Made by a program: the position numbers and the translations under genes. Below the pieces are notes generated by a model, which searched no databases, had not been told where the DNA came from, and worked only from the letters and a program-made list of their open reading frames with translations. DNA of 64,000 nucleotides from Bradyrhizobium rifense (GTDB lineage Bacteria > Pseudomonadota > Alphaproteobacteria > Rhizobiales > Xanthobacteraceae), in the NCBI RefSeq assembly GCF_008123425.1, contig NZ_VSSS01000016.1:1-64000 (forward strand), given 5' to 3'. Shown here in pieces: positions 17,586 to 25,810 of this stretch (positions within the stretch are counted from its first letter, which is position 1; the number at the start of each line of letters is the position of its first letter).

Positions 17586-18206
17586 TCAGGCTTGGCTGGG
17601 CGAACCCAGGCCGAAGATGCGGCGGAGCAAATCCGTCACGTTGCGGGCGCCGGCCTTCTTCAAAATGCTGGCGCGATAGCCCTCGATCGTGCGCGCGCTC
17701 AGATGCATCCGTCGGGCGACCTCCTTGTTGGTCAGGCCGGCGGCGAGATGCGCGAGCACATCGCCTTCGCGCGCGGTCAGGGGCTCGCAGCCGGGCAGCC
17801 AGCGCTGCCGGCTCGAATCGGGCTGAACGGATTCGTCGATCGCGGCGTCGATCCGGCCGACGACGTCGTGGGTGCGAAACGGCTTCTCGATGAAATCGGC
17901 CGCACCACTCTTGATGGCGTCGACCGCCATGGCAATGCTGCCGTTCGCCGAAGTTACCAGCACCGGCGCCATGCAGTTTTCCTCGCGCAGGCGCTTGAGC
18001 ACGTCGAGGGCAGAGCGATCCGGCGGCATCTCCAGCAACACGCAGGCCGGCATTCGCGCCTTGGCTTCCGACAGCAGCGATGCGCCGTCGGCGAAGCAGA
18101 TCACGTCATAAGCGCTCTGCTGGAGCGCGTTGGACAATTGTTCGCGGGAGGCAGCGTCGGTTTCAATGACGAATACCTCACCCTTGGAAAGCATGTTTCC
18201 CGGCAT
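17586..18206 (-). CDS. FixJ-like response regulator with non-canonical receiver
   Basis: This 206-residue protein has a receiver (about residues 8-125) and a LuxR/FixJ-type helix-turn-helix (about 141-200: LTAREGDVLAHLAAGLTNKEVARRMHLSARTIEGYR). In the receiver the usual acidic pair is E15-T16-D17, and the phospho-acceptor position is Glu 59 (CVLLEMPPDR where family members have LLDLRMP). The switch Thr 85 and Lys 108 are kept. A Glu at this site cannot be phosphorylated normally and may mimic the active state. No histidine kinase is adjacent. It is divergent from the AraC gene at 18408. Confidence 0.9.
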   Translation of the reverse strand: MPGNMLSKGEVFVIETDAASREQLSNALQQSAYDVICFADGASLLSEAKARMPACVLLEMPPDRSALDVLKRLREENCMAPVLVTSANGSIAMAVDAIKSGAADFIEKPFRTHDVVGRIDAAIDESVQPDSSRQRWLPGCEPLTAREGDVLAHLAAGLTNKEVARRMHLSARTIEGYRASILKKAGARNVTDLLRRIFGLGSPSQA

Positions 18207-18347
18207 AATCCCGATCCAGTAATGTCTTGGTCAAATGGCACGTGACGGCCGGAGGCCTCATCGCGCCCCGCCGTCATGAGCACGGCATTCGCGCCGGTGC
18301 TTCGCTTTCACTTATGTATGTTCCGCCCTGTTCCCGGATTTGACGGA

Positions 18348-18376
18348 TCGGGACAGAAGTTTTACATTTCGGGACA
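18348..18376. promoter_or_regulatory. 21-bp-spaced direct repeats, candidate AraC-type sites
   Basis: TCGGGACA occurs at 18348-18355 and again at 18369-18376, exactly 21 bp (two helical turns) apart, as AraC-family regulators prefer. A related inverted copy, CTGTTCCCG, lies just upstream at about 18328-18336. They stand 32-60 bp before the AraC start in the 201-bp divergent spacer. Autoregulation is the simplest reading; this is inference from spacing. Confidence 0.5.
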
Positions 18377-18407
18377 TCTGCGGGAATGACTGACAGGAAC
18401 AGGTCGC

Positions 18408-19436
18408 ATGACCGACCTCATTCGCAGCGCAGGCTTGAGCTGTTACCCGGAGGTCGCCCGGTCGGTCGGGCTCGACCCCAGGCAGATGATGCGCAAGGTC
18501 AGACTGTCGCTGGCCATCCTCGACAAGCCAGATACACCCATTGCGGTCCCCGCCCTGCGCCGCCTGCTCGAACTGTCGGCAGCGGAGTCCGGTGCCGAAG
18601 ATTTCGGCTTGCGGCTGGCCGAGCGCGGCGGCCTGACCAATTTCGGCGCGGTCGGGCTGATCGTGCGCGAACAGGCGACCGTCGGCGAGGCCATCGAAGC
18701 TTTCTCGCGCTTCATCCATGTGCATCACGACGGCATGAAGCTCGACGTCGTCAGGGACAAGCAAACCGTGACCGTCACATTGCATCTGCGCGGGCGGCAA
18801 CCGACGGCCCCACGCCAGTCGATCGACATGGCGCTCGGCAGCGTCCATCGCATCATCCAGTCGCTGTTTGGAAGTGACTGGCGGCCGCAGGAGGTGCACC
18901 TGCACTACCCGCCGCCGCACGACCGCAAACGGTACCGCGACTTCTATGGCTGCCGGGTGATCTTCAACGCGGAGGAGGACGCGATCCTGCTGTCGGCGCA
19001 CGACATGGAGCGGCTGATCCCGAGCGCGCATCCCCTCATCGCGAACTATCTGCGCAAGCGGATCGAGGCGATCGAAAACCGGCCGGCAAGCTGGGAGGAG
19101 AAGGTCGACGAGGTCGTGCGCCTCCTGCTCGCGAGCGGCGACTGCACGGTCGAACGCGTGGCCGAGCATCTCGCCTGCACCCGTCGCACCATCCACCGGC
19201 ACCTGGCTGAAGCCGGCACCAGCTTCTCGGCAATCTTGGATGCGCAGCGCGCCGATCTCGTGATCCAGCTGATCGAAGACCCCGGCCGGCCGCTGGCGGA
19301 TATCGCCGCACAGCTCGGCTTCTCTGCACAGAGCGCGATGGCCCGCTGGTTCCGCGGGCGCTTCGGCTGCACCATCACCGACTGGCGCAAGGGCGTGCGG
19401 CCACCGGCCGACATCCCGCCGGCGTCAGCCGCTTAA
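18408..19436 (+). CDS. AraC-family regulator with arabinose-binding-like N-terminal domain
   Basis: This is a 342-residue transcription factor. The N-terminal part (about residues 15-200) has the layout of the Arabinose_bd (PF12625) family, with YPEVARSVGLDPRQMM at the start and LELSAAESGAEDFGLRLAER. The C-terminal two helix-turn-helix motifs (about 235-330) read DCTVERVAEHLACTRRTIHRHL and RPLADIAAQLGFSAQSAMARWFRGRFG, ending in the W-R consensus. This group includes OruR/ArgR-like and fatty-acid regulators. Targets are unknown; direct repeats upstream suggest autoregulation. Confidence 0.93.
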   Translation: MTDLIRSAGLSCYPEVARSVGLDPRQMMRKVRLSLAILDKPDTPIAVPALRRLLELSAAESGAEDFGLRLAERGGLTNFGAVGLIVREQATVGEAIEAFSRFIHVHHDGMKLDVVRDKQTVTVTLHLRGRQPTAPRQSIDMALGSVHRIIQSLFGSDWRPQEVHLHYPPPHDRKRYRDFYGCRVIFNAEEDAILLSAHDMERLIPSAHPLIANYLRKRIEAIENRPASWEEKVDEVVRLLLASGDCTVERVAEHLACTRRTIHRHLAEAGTSFSAILDAQRADLVIQLIEDPGRPLADIAAQLGFSAQSAMARWFRGRFGCTITDWRKGVRPPADIPPASAA

Positions 19437-19439
19437 GCC

Positions 19440-19694
19440 TCAGCGCGCCGGAGCCGGCACACCCATGATGGCGAGTGCGCGCCGTGGATTGCCGGCAAGC
19501 AGCGGTCCGAACGCGGCCGCAAAACCGAGGAACGCAACGATCCAACCGCAGGCGGCGATGTGCAGCAGCACATCGCTATGCGACGGAAGCACCACGGCAG
19601 CGACCCGCGCCAGCGCCGCGACGATGATCGCGACGTAGATGGCTTGCGTCGCCAGTGACGCCGTCAGCGCCTGCCCGGTATGGCCAAGGCTCGC
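19440..19694 (-). pseudogene. NnrS family protein, C-terminal remnant
   Basis: The reading frame encodes about 85 residues that look like the end of NnrS, a heme/copper-containing membrane protein linked to NO stress. It runs SLGHTGQALTASL, then two hydrophobic helices with YVAIIVAALARVAAV and HIAACGWIVAFLGFAAAFG. NnrS is normally about 400 residues with 12 helices; everything upstream is missing. The similarity stops at about 19694, exactly where a palindromic repeat begins, and the upstream gene is an unrelated GNAT enzyme. The frame continues through the repeat to ATG 19787, but those residues are repeat-encoded. Probably not functional. Confidence 0.65.
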
Positions 19695-19763
19695 GCAAGC
19701 AATCCAGAATCTTCCTGGGAGACAGTCTGGATTGCTTCGTCGCAACGGCTCCTCGCAATGACG
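19692..19763. repeat. palindromic repeat (CGTCATTGCGAGGAG family), one end missing
   Basis: Read on the minus strand it starts CGTCATTGCGAGGAG (right end, 19763) and carries the internal inverted arms AAGCAATCCAG / CTGGATTGCTT, as in the 11166-11251 copy. The other terminus (…GCGATGACG) is missing: the element stops at the junction with the NnrS remnant at about 19692. It is about 14 bp shorter than the intact copy. Confidence 0.8.
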
Positions 19764-19810
19764 AGATTGAGGCGCGACCGCGCTCAACCGCCACCCCTTG
19801 CTCAGCGAGG

Positions 19811-20449
19811 TTAAATCGCGCGCGCGAACATACGAAAGCCCGGCGCGCCGATAATGGCCTCGAACGCGGGATCGCGCTTCTCTTCCGCGAACACAAAGCC
19901 GGCCTTGGCGTAGGCGCGTTCGGCGGGCTCGTTGCCGATCAGGAACGAGATCGTCGCGCGGGCAAAGCCGGCCGCACGCCCCTTCTCCAACGCGTGGGCA
20001 ATCAACGCCTGCACGAGACCGCGACCACGATAGGCGGGATTTGTCGCGACATGCTCGATCATCCAGTCACCTTCGCCGCCCTGAACCCAGCAGGCACGCG
20101 AATAGGCGCCACGTTGGCGGATGGCTTCCAGCTCTGACGCCGCGAGTCCGGTCGCGGCACCGACCTCCTCGATCACACGCCAGGCCGCGGGTCCAGTGCC
20201 TGCCGCGGGCACGGCGCAGAGCGCCCCGGCCGGCGTCCCGTCGATCTCCGCAACCAAAAACTGCGAGACGTGCCACATCGACACCGCGCGTGCCGTCGCG
20301 ACACGCGCGATGAAATCGAGGCACTGGGCTTCAGGCCAGCCGAGCGCAACGTCGAACCAGCCACGCGACCGATAGCCGCGCATCGACGACAGGATGATTC
20401 TTGCGATGAAATCAGCGTCGTCGGGACGCGCAGACCGTATCGTCGTCAT
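19811..20449 (-). CDS. GNAT-family N-acetyltransferase
   Basis: This is a 212-residue acetyltransferase. The GNAT core is visible from MTTIRSARPDDADFIARII at the start to the acetyl-CoA motif IEHVATNPAYRGRGLVQALIAHAL (R-G-x-G-L-like, about residues 132-155) and FLIGNEPAERAYAKAGFVFAEE (motif B). The acceptor is unknown. It ends just before the repeat next to the NnrS remnant, and its start is 22 bp upstream-side from the scoB stop (scoAB lies upstream on the same strand). Translational spacing allows co-transcription with scoAB. Confidence 0.88.
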   Translation of the reverse strand: MTTIRSARPDDADFIARIILSSMRGYRSRGWFDVALGWPEAQCLDFIARVATARAVSMWHVSQFLVAEIDGTPAGALCAVPAAGTGPAAWRVIEEVGAATGLAASELEAIRQRGAYSRACWVQGGEGDWMIEHVATNPAYRGRGLVQALIAHALEKGRAAGFARATISFLIGNEPAERAYAKAGFVFAEEKRDPAFEAIIGAPGFRMFARAI

Positions 20450-20471
20450 GCGCGCCCCGTTTGCGATGACC

Positions 20472-21122
20472 TTACGTGTTCTTCAGCGCGACGCGGAATT
20501 CGGCTTCGGTCTTTTCCTTGACCTCGTCGAGCGTGACACCGTCGGCGAGCTCGATCAGCGCCATGCCGCCGTCACCGTGCTTGTCGATGGTGAACACGGC
20601 CAAATCAGTGACGACCATGTCGACCACGCGCTCGCCGGTCAGCGGCAGATTGCACTTCTTCAGGAGCTTGGCGCCGTCCTTGGCGGAATGCTCCATCACC
20701 ACGACGACGCGCTTGACGCCGGCGACGAGGTCCATCGCGCCGCCCATGCCCTTGACCATCTTGCCGGGGATCATCCAGTTGGCGAGATCGCCGTTCTGGG
20801 CCACCTGCATGGCGCCGAGGATCGACAGATCCATGTGGCCGCCGCGGATCATGCCGAAGGAATCCGCGCTGGAGAAATACGAGGTCGAGGGCAGCTCGCT
20901 CACGGTCTGCTTGCCGGCGTTGATCAGATCGGCGTCCTCTTCGCCCTCATAGGGGAACGGGCCCATGCCGAGCATGCCGTTCTCGCTCTGGAGGCTGACG
21001 TCGACGCCGTCGGGGATGTAGTTCGAGACCAGCGTCGGGATGCCGATGCCGAGATTGACGTAGTAGCCGTCACGCAATTCCTTCGCGGCGCGCGCAGCCA
21101 TCTGTTCACGGGTCCAGGCCAT
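20472..21122 (-). CDS. scoB: 3-oxoacid CoA-transferase subunit B
   Basis: Subunit B (216 residues) of the two-subunit succinyl-CoA:3-oxoacid CoA-transferase, which moves CoA from succinyl-CoA to acetoacetate in ketone-body and poly-hydroxybutyrate use. It starts [19 protein letters not shown], then [18 protein letters not shown], and the catalytic Glu lies in [26 protein letters not shown] and [10 protein letters not shown] are also family motifs. It follows scoA by 15 bp. Related pairs (PcaIJ, AtoDA) have similar sequences, so the exact acyl acceptor is inferred. Confidence 0.93.
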   Translation of the reverse strand: MAWTREQMAARAAKELRDGYYVNLGIGIPTLVSNYIPDGVDVSLQSENGMLGMGPFPYEGEEDADLINAGKQTVSELPSTSYFSSADSFGMIRGGHMDLSILGAMQVAQNGDLANWMIPGKMVKGMGGAMDLVAGVKRVVVVMEHSAKDGAKLLKKCNLPLTGERVVDMVVTDLAVFTIDKHGDGGMALIELADGVTLDEVKEKTEAEFRVALKNT

Positions 21123-21137
21123 GTGACTCTCCTGATC

Positions 21138-21845
21138 TTAAGCTGCGGTGCGCGGGCGGGTGTTGCGGAATTCGATGCGCTTCTGGGCCGCGCCGACCTC
21201 GACGATGCGCTTCACGAAGATGCCGGGCGTGTGGATGTGGTCGGGATTTAGTTCACCGGCGGGAACCAGATGCTCGACCTCGGCCACCGTGATCTTGGCG
21301 GCGGTCGCCATCATCGGGTTAAAGTTGCGCGCGGTCTTGCGGTAGATCAGGTTGCCGGCGGTATCACCCTTCCAGGCGTGCACGATGGCGAGGTCGGCGA
21401 ACAGGCCGCGCTCCATCAGATACTTCTCGCCGTCGAACTCTTTCACTTCCTTACCTTCGGCGATCAGCGTGCCGACGCCGGTCTTGGTGTAGAAGGCCGG
21501 GATGCCGGCGCCGCCGGCGCGGATGCGCTCGGCCAGCGTGCCCTGCGGGTTGAATTCGAGTTCCAGCTCGCCGGCGAGGAATTGCTGGGCGAACAGCTTG
21601 TTCTCGCCGACATAGGACGAGATCATCTTCTTGATCTGGCGGGTTTCCAACAGGCGGCTGAGCCCGATGCCGTCGACGCCGGCATTGTTCGAGACAACGG
21701 TCAGACCCTTCACGCCGGAGTCGCGGATCGCGTCCGACAGCGCCTCGGCGATGCCGCAGAGGCCGAAGCCGCCCGACATGATCATCATGTTGTCCTTGAG
21801 AACGCCCTCAAGAGCCGACTTGGCGTCAGGATAGACCTTGTTCAT
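21138..21845 (-). CDS. scoA: 3-oxoacid CoA-transferase subunit A
   Basis: Subunit A (235 residues) of the same CoA-transferase. It shows MIMSGGFGLCGIAEALSDAI, the GGFG coenzyme-A loop, then LTVVSNNAGVDGIGL and SYVGENKLFAQQFLAGELELEFNPQGTLAERIRAGGAGIPAFYT, all diagnostic. It is the first gene of a scoA-scoB pair transcribed leftward. Its start faces the AsmA gene across a 261-bp spacer. Confidence 0.94.
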   Translation of the reverse strand: MNKVYPDAKSALEGVLKDNMMIMSGGFGLCGIAEALSDAIRDSGVKGLTVVSNNAGVDGIGLSRLLETRQIKKMISSYVGENKLFAQQFLAGELELEFNPQGTLAERIRAGGAGIPAFYTKTGVGTLIAEGKEVKEFDGEKYLMERGLFADLAIVHAWKGDTAGNLIYRKTARNFNPMMATAAKITVAEVEHLVPAGELNPDHIHTPGIFVKRIVEVGAAQKRIEFRNTRPRTAA

Positions 21846-22106
21846 GCAAAAACCCTCGACTGAAGCTGCGGCCTGCAGGCGTCGTGCCCTTATTGGCGGC
21901 GATTATTAGGCGAAATCGTCCGAAGCCGTCAATGATACGGGGTTCTCCGTTCCGAGAGCCGGTGGTAGAAGCTGCCCACGCCGTGGGCAGACCCGTCCGC
22001 GGCCTTGAAAGCGACAAGAAAACCCATCAAGTTGCGGGGGTTGGGCGTGGGGCGCGCAGGTTTCCCGCCCCGCCCTTCTGGCTCCAGCGACCAACCCGAT
22101 CAGGAC

Positions 22107-24008
22107 ATGCCATTGACCATGGCCCAAGGAATGAAGCGCCTCGGGACGCCGATCGCGGCGTTGCTCGGCGTAGCGCTGATCGCCCTGATCGCGACCTCCT
22201 GGCTCATCAACCGCGACGCTCTGCGCAAGGCCGTGGAGGCGCAGATTCGCGACGTCACCGGGCTTGAGCTCAGCGTAGCCGGCAACATCGACATTTCCGT
22301 GCTGCCGGCGAGCTACATCTCGTTCCATGACGTCGGCCTGAAGGGCGGCGGCACCGCCGACCCCGCGCTCCATGTCGACGTGCTCACTGCCAATCTCAGG
22401 CTCTTGCCGCTATTGCTGCAACGGTTCGAGATCGCCGACCTGACGCTGCTGCGGCCGCACATCCATGTCAGCCTGAAGCCGGACGGCGAGAGCAACTGGA
22501 CACCCTTCATCCAGACCATTGCGCGCACGATGAAGCCTGGGGCCGACAACCAGGTGTCGTTCTCCGAGATCAGGATCCAGGACGGCGTGCTCGATTTCGA
22601 GGACGCCGCCACGCAAGCCACCGAGAAGTTCGAGGACATCGATCTGTCGCTGGCCTGGCCCTCGATCTCGCGCTCCTTTGCCGCAACCGGGCAGTTCGAC
22701 TGGCGCGGCGAGCGCGTCGACGGCTCGATCAGCTTTGCCGATTTCGTCGCGGCGCTTTCGGGCGACCGCTCAGGCCTGAAGGCGCGGATCGCCAGCGCAC
22801 CGCTCAAGCTCGCTTTCGACGGCAGCGTCGCCAACCGCACCAGCCCGATGATGGAGGGCACGCTCACCATCGACAGCCCGTCCTTGCGCAACGCCCTGCG
22901 CTGGACTGGTCAGCCGCAACCCGGCAGCGGTGGCTTCGGCCGCTTCGCGCTGAAGGCGCGCGCCAATGTCGTCGGCGCTTCGATCGCGCTCACCAATGTC
23001 AATGTCGAGCTCGACGGCAACACTGCCGAAGGCGTCATGACTTACGCCAATAACGGCCGGCAGACACTGCAGGCGACGCTTGCCGCCGATGCACTCGACT
23101 TCACGCCTTATATCTCCACCTTCCGCCTGCTCGCGAGCGGCGCGCGCGACTGGAACAGGCAGCTGTTCGATCTCAACGGGCTTTCGAGCACCGACCTCGA
23201 CATGCGCCTGTCGGCCGCCAAGCTGACGGTCGGGCCGACGAAGCTCGGCCGCACCGCGATCGGCGCGAACTTGCGCAACGGCACGCTGGCGCTCTCGGTC
23301 GGCGAGGCGCAGGTCTATGGCGGCATCGCCAAGGGCTCGTTCGGCATCTCGCGCTCCGACACCGTCGCCGACATCAAGGCGCAATTCCAGTTCACCGACG
23401 TCGACCTCCAGGCCTGCGCCTCCGAACTGTTCGGCCTCAACAAACTGTCCGGCCGCGGCAATATCAACGTGTCGCTGCTTGCTTCCGGCTCGAGCCCGTT
23501 CGGCCTGGTGCAGTCGCTCGACGGCACCGCCACCGTGACCGGGCATGACGGCGCGATCTCAGGCTTCAACGCCGAGCAGCTTCTGAAGCGGCTGGAGCGC
23601 CGGCCGCTGTCCGGCGGCGGCAATTTCCGCAACGGCTCGACGCCCTTTGACAATCTCACCATCGCCGTGAAATTCGCCGACGGGATCGCCACCGCCGAGG
23701 ACATCCGCATCGAGGGACCTTCGGCGAAGATCACGCTGACCGGCACCGCATCGGTGCCGACGCGCGAATACGACATGAAGGGTGTGGCGAGCCTCAACAC
23801 AACGTCCGGCTTTCAACTGCCGTTCATGGTGCAGGGCCCCTGGGACGATCCGCTGATCTTCCCCGATCCCGAGGCCCTGATCCGCCAGTCGCCTGCGGCG
23901 TCTCCTTTCCTCGATTTGCTGAAGCAGCGCATCACCGGCGGAAAGCGACAGGCACCGGAGGGATCGCCGACGGCGGAGAACGCCAAAGAGAGCGCGAAGT
24001 CCAACTGA
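22107..24008 (+). CDS. AsmA-family envelope protein
   Basis: This 633-residue protein has one N-terminal signal anchor (about residues 14-32, LGTPIAALLGVALIALIATS) and a long periplasmic beta-rich body. AsmA signatures are the start RKAVEAQIRDVTGLELSVAGNIDISVLPASYISFHDV and the end INVSLLASGSSPFGLVQSLDGTATVTGHDGAISGFNAEQLLKRLE. AsmA-like proteins act in outer-membrane lipid transport or assembly. TTG 22005 would add 34 non-conserved residues; I chose ATG 22107, next to CAGGAC. The C-terminal tail is charged (GGKRQAPEGSPTAENAKESA). Confidence 0.9.
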   Translation: MPLTMAQGMKRLGTPIAALLGVALIALIATSWLINRDALRKAVEAQIRDVTGLELSVAGNIDISVLPASYISFHDVGLKGGGTADPALHVDVLTANLRLLPLLLQRFEIADLTLLRPHIHVSLKPDGESNWTPFIQTIARTMKPGADNQVSFSEIRIQDGVLDFEDAATQATEKFEDIDLSLAWPSISRSFAATGQFDWRGERVDGSISFADFVAALSGDRSGLKARIASAPLKLAFDGSVANRTSPMMEGTLTIDSPSLRNALRWTGQPQPGSGGFGRFALKARANVVGASIALTNVNVELDGNTAEGVMTYANNGRQTLQATLAADALDFTPYISTFRLLASGARDWNRQLFDLNGLSSTDLDMRLSAAKLTVGPTKLGRTAIGANLRNGTLALSVGEAQVYGGIAKGSFGISRSDTVADIKAQFQFTDVDLQACASELFGLNKLSGRGNINVSLLASGSSPFGLVQSLDGTATVTGHDGAISGFNAEQLLKRLERRPLSGGGNFRNGSTPFDNLTIAVKFADGIATAEDIRIEGPSAKITLTGTASVPTREYDMKGVASLNTTSGFQLPFMVQGPWDDPLIFPDPEALIRQSPAASPFLDLLKQRITGGKRQAPEGSPTAENAKESAKSN

Positions 24009-24158
24009 GGACGGCGTCCGCGACATCAGCGAATTGATCCGGCCACATTGATGCGGCGATCGCATCGGTGCCCCGTGTTAAGCATCTCCTTTAGCCCGAT
24101 ACCCCTCGACCTAGGTCTGACAACATGCCGCTAGATCGGATAGCGGCCATGCGCTAGT

Positions 24159-24180
24159 GTTTTATCCGACCGGTTAAAAC
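24159..24180. promoter_or_regulatory. 22-bp near-palindrome, candidate LacI-type operator
   Basis: GTTTTATCCG and CGGTTAAAAC face each other around a central AC, with one mismatch in ten pairs. It ends 24 bp before GTG 24205 of the binding-protein gene and stands in a 196-bp spacer. The AAAC-CG-GTTTT layout with a CG-rich centre is typical of LacI/PurR-family operators that control sugar importers. No LacI gene is in the window, so the regulator would be elsewhere. Confidence 0.55.
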
Positions 24181-24204
24181 ACCGGCGGCTTGAGGGAGAA
24201 AAAC

Positions 24205-25590
24205 GTGAAATCCAAGGTTATTGGCGCTGTATCACTGGCGGTCGCTGCGGCCGGGCTGTTTGCAGCCGCTGCACCCGCATTTGCGCAGCAAAAGACGATT
24301 ACGGTCTGGTGGGGCAAGGGCTTCTACCGCTCCGAAGACGACGCGCTGCTCGACACGATCAAGAAGTTCGAAGCCAAGACCGGCATCAAGGTCGAATTGT
24401 CGCAGTACGCGATCCAGGACATGATTCCGAAGACGGTCGCAGCACTCGACGCCGGCACCGTGCCCGATGTCGCCTATTCCGATTCCTATGACGTGCAGGC
24501 GCAGGGCAAGTGGGCCTTCGAGGGCAAGCTCGAGGATCTGACCGATGTCATGGAGCCGATCAAGGACCGGTTCGTGCAGAACACGCTGGACGCCTCGATC
24601 CTCTACAACGACGTCACCAAGAAGAAGGCCTATTACGGCTTCCCGCTGAAGCAGCAGAGCATGCATGTCGAGATCTGGAGCGACATGCTGGAGAAGGCCG
24701 GCTTCAAGATCGCCGACATCCCGACCGACTGGGCAGGCTACTGGACGTTCTGGTGCGACAAGGTGCAGCCGGGGATCCGCAAGGCCACCGGTCAGCGCAT
24801 CTACGGTGTCGGCCAGCCGATGGGCGTGGAATCCACCGACGCCTTCCAGTCGTTCTACACCTTCATGGACGCCTACCACGTCAAGCTGGTCGACGACGAC
24901 GGCAAGCTGCTGGTCGACGATCCCAAGGTGCGCGAGAACCTGATCAGCGCGCTGAAGGACTACACCGACACCTACATCAAGGGCTGCACCCCGCCTTCCT
25001 CCACGACCTGGAAGGATCCAGACAACAACGTCGCCTTCCACAACAAGACCATCGTGATGACCCACAATTTCACGATCTCGATCGCGGCGAAGTGGTTCGA
25101 GGATTCGCAGAACCAGGCGCTCACCCAGGAGCAGCGCGATGCCGGCAAGAAGGCCTATGAGCAGGACATCGTCACGGCGTCCTTCCCGAAGGCCCCGGAC
25201 GGTACGACCATCCGCTATCGCTCCGACGTCAAGACCGGGCTGATCTTCACCGCGGCCAAGAACAAGGCCGAGGCCAAGCAGTTCATCAGCTTCCTGCTCC
25301 AGGAAGACAATGTGCGCCCCTATATCGAGGGCGCGCTCGGCCGCTGGTTCCCGGTGACGAAGGAAAGCCAGGCCAGCCCGTTCTGGCAGGCCGACAAGCA
25401 TCGCAAGGCGGTCTATAACCAGTTCACGGGCGGCACTGCGCCGTTCGACTTCACCAAGAACTGGAAGTTCACGATTCTCAACAACGAGAACATCTGGGCC
25501 AAGGCGATGAACCGGGTCGTCAGCGAGAAGGTCCCCGTCGACAAGGCCGTCGACGAGATGATCGTCCGCATCAAGCAGGTTGCAGGCTAA
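24205..25590 (+). CDS. ABC transporter substrate-binding protein (family 1)
   Basis: This is a 461-residue periplasmic binding protein. I chose GTG 24205 because GGGAGAA lies 8 bases upstream and it starts a clean Sec signal (KSKVIGAVSLAVAAAGLFAAA, cleavage after AFA). The body shows KTITVWWGKGFYRSEDDALLDTI, FEAKTGIKVELSQY and MIPKTVAALDAGTVPDVAYSD, the usual family-1 cleft strands. The Trp-rich middle (WAGYWTFWCDKV) suggests a sugar-like ligand. Two permease genes follow after a 220-bp repeat-bearing gap; no ATPase is present. Confidence 0.92.
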   Translation: MKSKVIGAVSLAVAAAGLFAAAAPAFAQQKTITVWWGKGFYRSEDDALLDTIKKFEAKTGIKVELSQYAIQDMIPKTVAALDAGTVPDVAYSDSYDVQAQGKWAFEGKLEDLTDVMEPIKDRFVQNTLDASILYNDVTKKKAYYGFPLKQQSMHVEIWSDMLEKAGFKIADIPTDWAGYWTFWCDKVQPGIRKATGQRIYGVGQPMGVESTDAFQSFYTFMDAYHVKLVDDDGKLLVDDPKVRENLISALKDYTDTYIKGCTPPSSTTWKDPDNNVAFHNKTIVMTHNFTISIAAKWFEDSQNQALTQEQRDAGKKAYEQDIVTASFPKAPDGTTIRYRSDVKTGLIFTAAKNKAEAKQFISFLLQEDNVRPYIEGALGRWFPVTKESQASPFWQADKHRKAVYNQFTGGTAPFDFTKNWKFTILNNENIWAKAMNRVVSEKVPVDKAVDEMIVRIKQVAG

Positions 25591-25596
25591 CTGTAT

Positions 25597-25785
25597 CCCT
25601 CCCTCTCCCCGTTCTTACGGGGAGAGGGTTGGGGTGATGGGCTCTACCACGAGCTATACTTGTGGTGAGTTCTGTACCCCCTCACCCGGATCGCCCGAGG
25701 GCGACATAGCCGAAGCTCCGCTTCGGCGTTCCTAGAACGGCCGCCGGAGGCGGCCTATGCCTCTCCCCGCAAGCGGGGAGAGGTG
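25597..25785. repeat. composite palindromic repeat (CCTCTCCCCG family)
   Basis: The segment holds nested hairpins: CCTCTCCCCG with CGGGGAGAGG at 25602-25627, GGGTTGGGGTGA facing CCCCCTCACCC at about 25627-25687, GGCCGCCGGAGGCGGCC at about 25739-25755, and CCTCTCCCCGC with GCGGGGAGAGG at 25760-25783. It fills most of the gap between the binding-protein and permease genes. Such 'ccctctccccg' elements recur in Bradyrhizobium genomes. It could dampen or stabilise parts of the polycistronic transcript. Confidence 0.8.
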
Positions 25786-25810
25786 AAAGATTGAGAAGAG
25801 TCCAAAAAGA

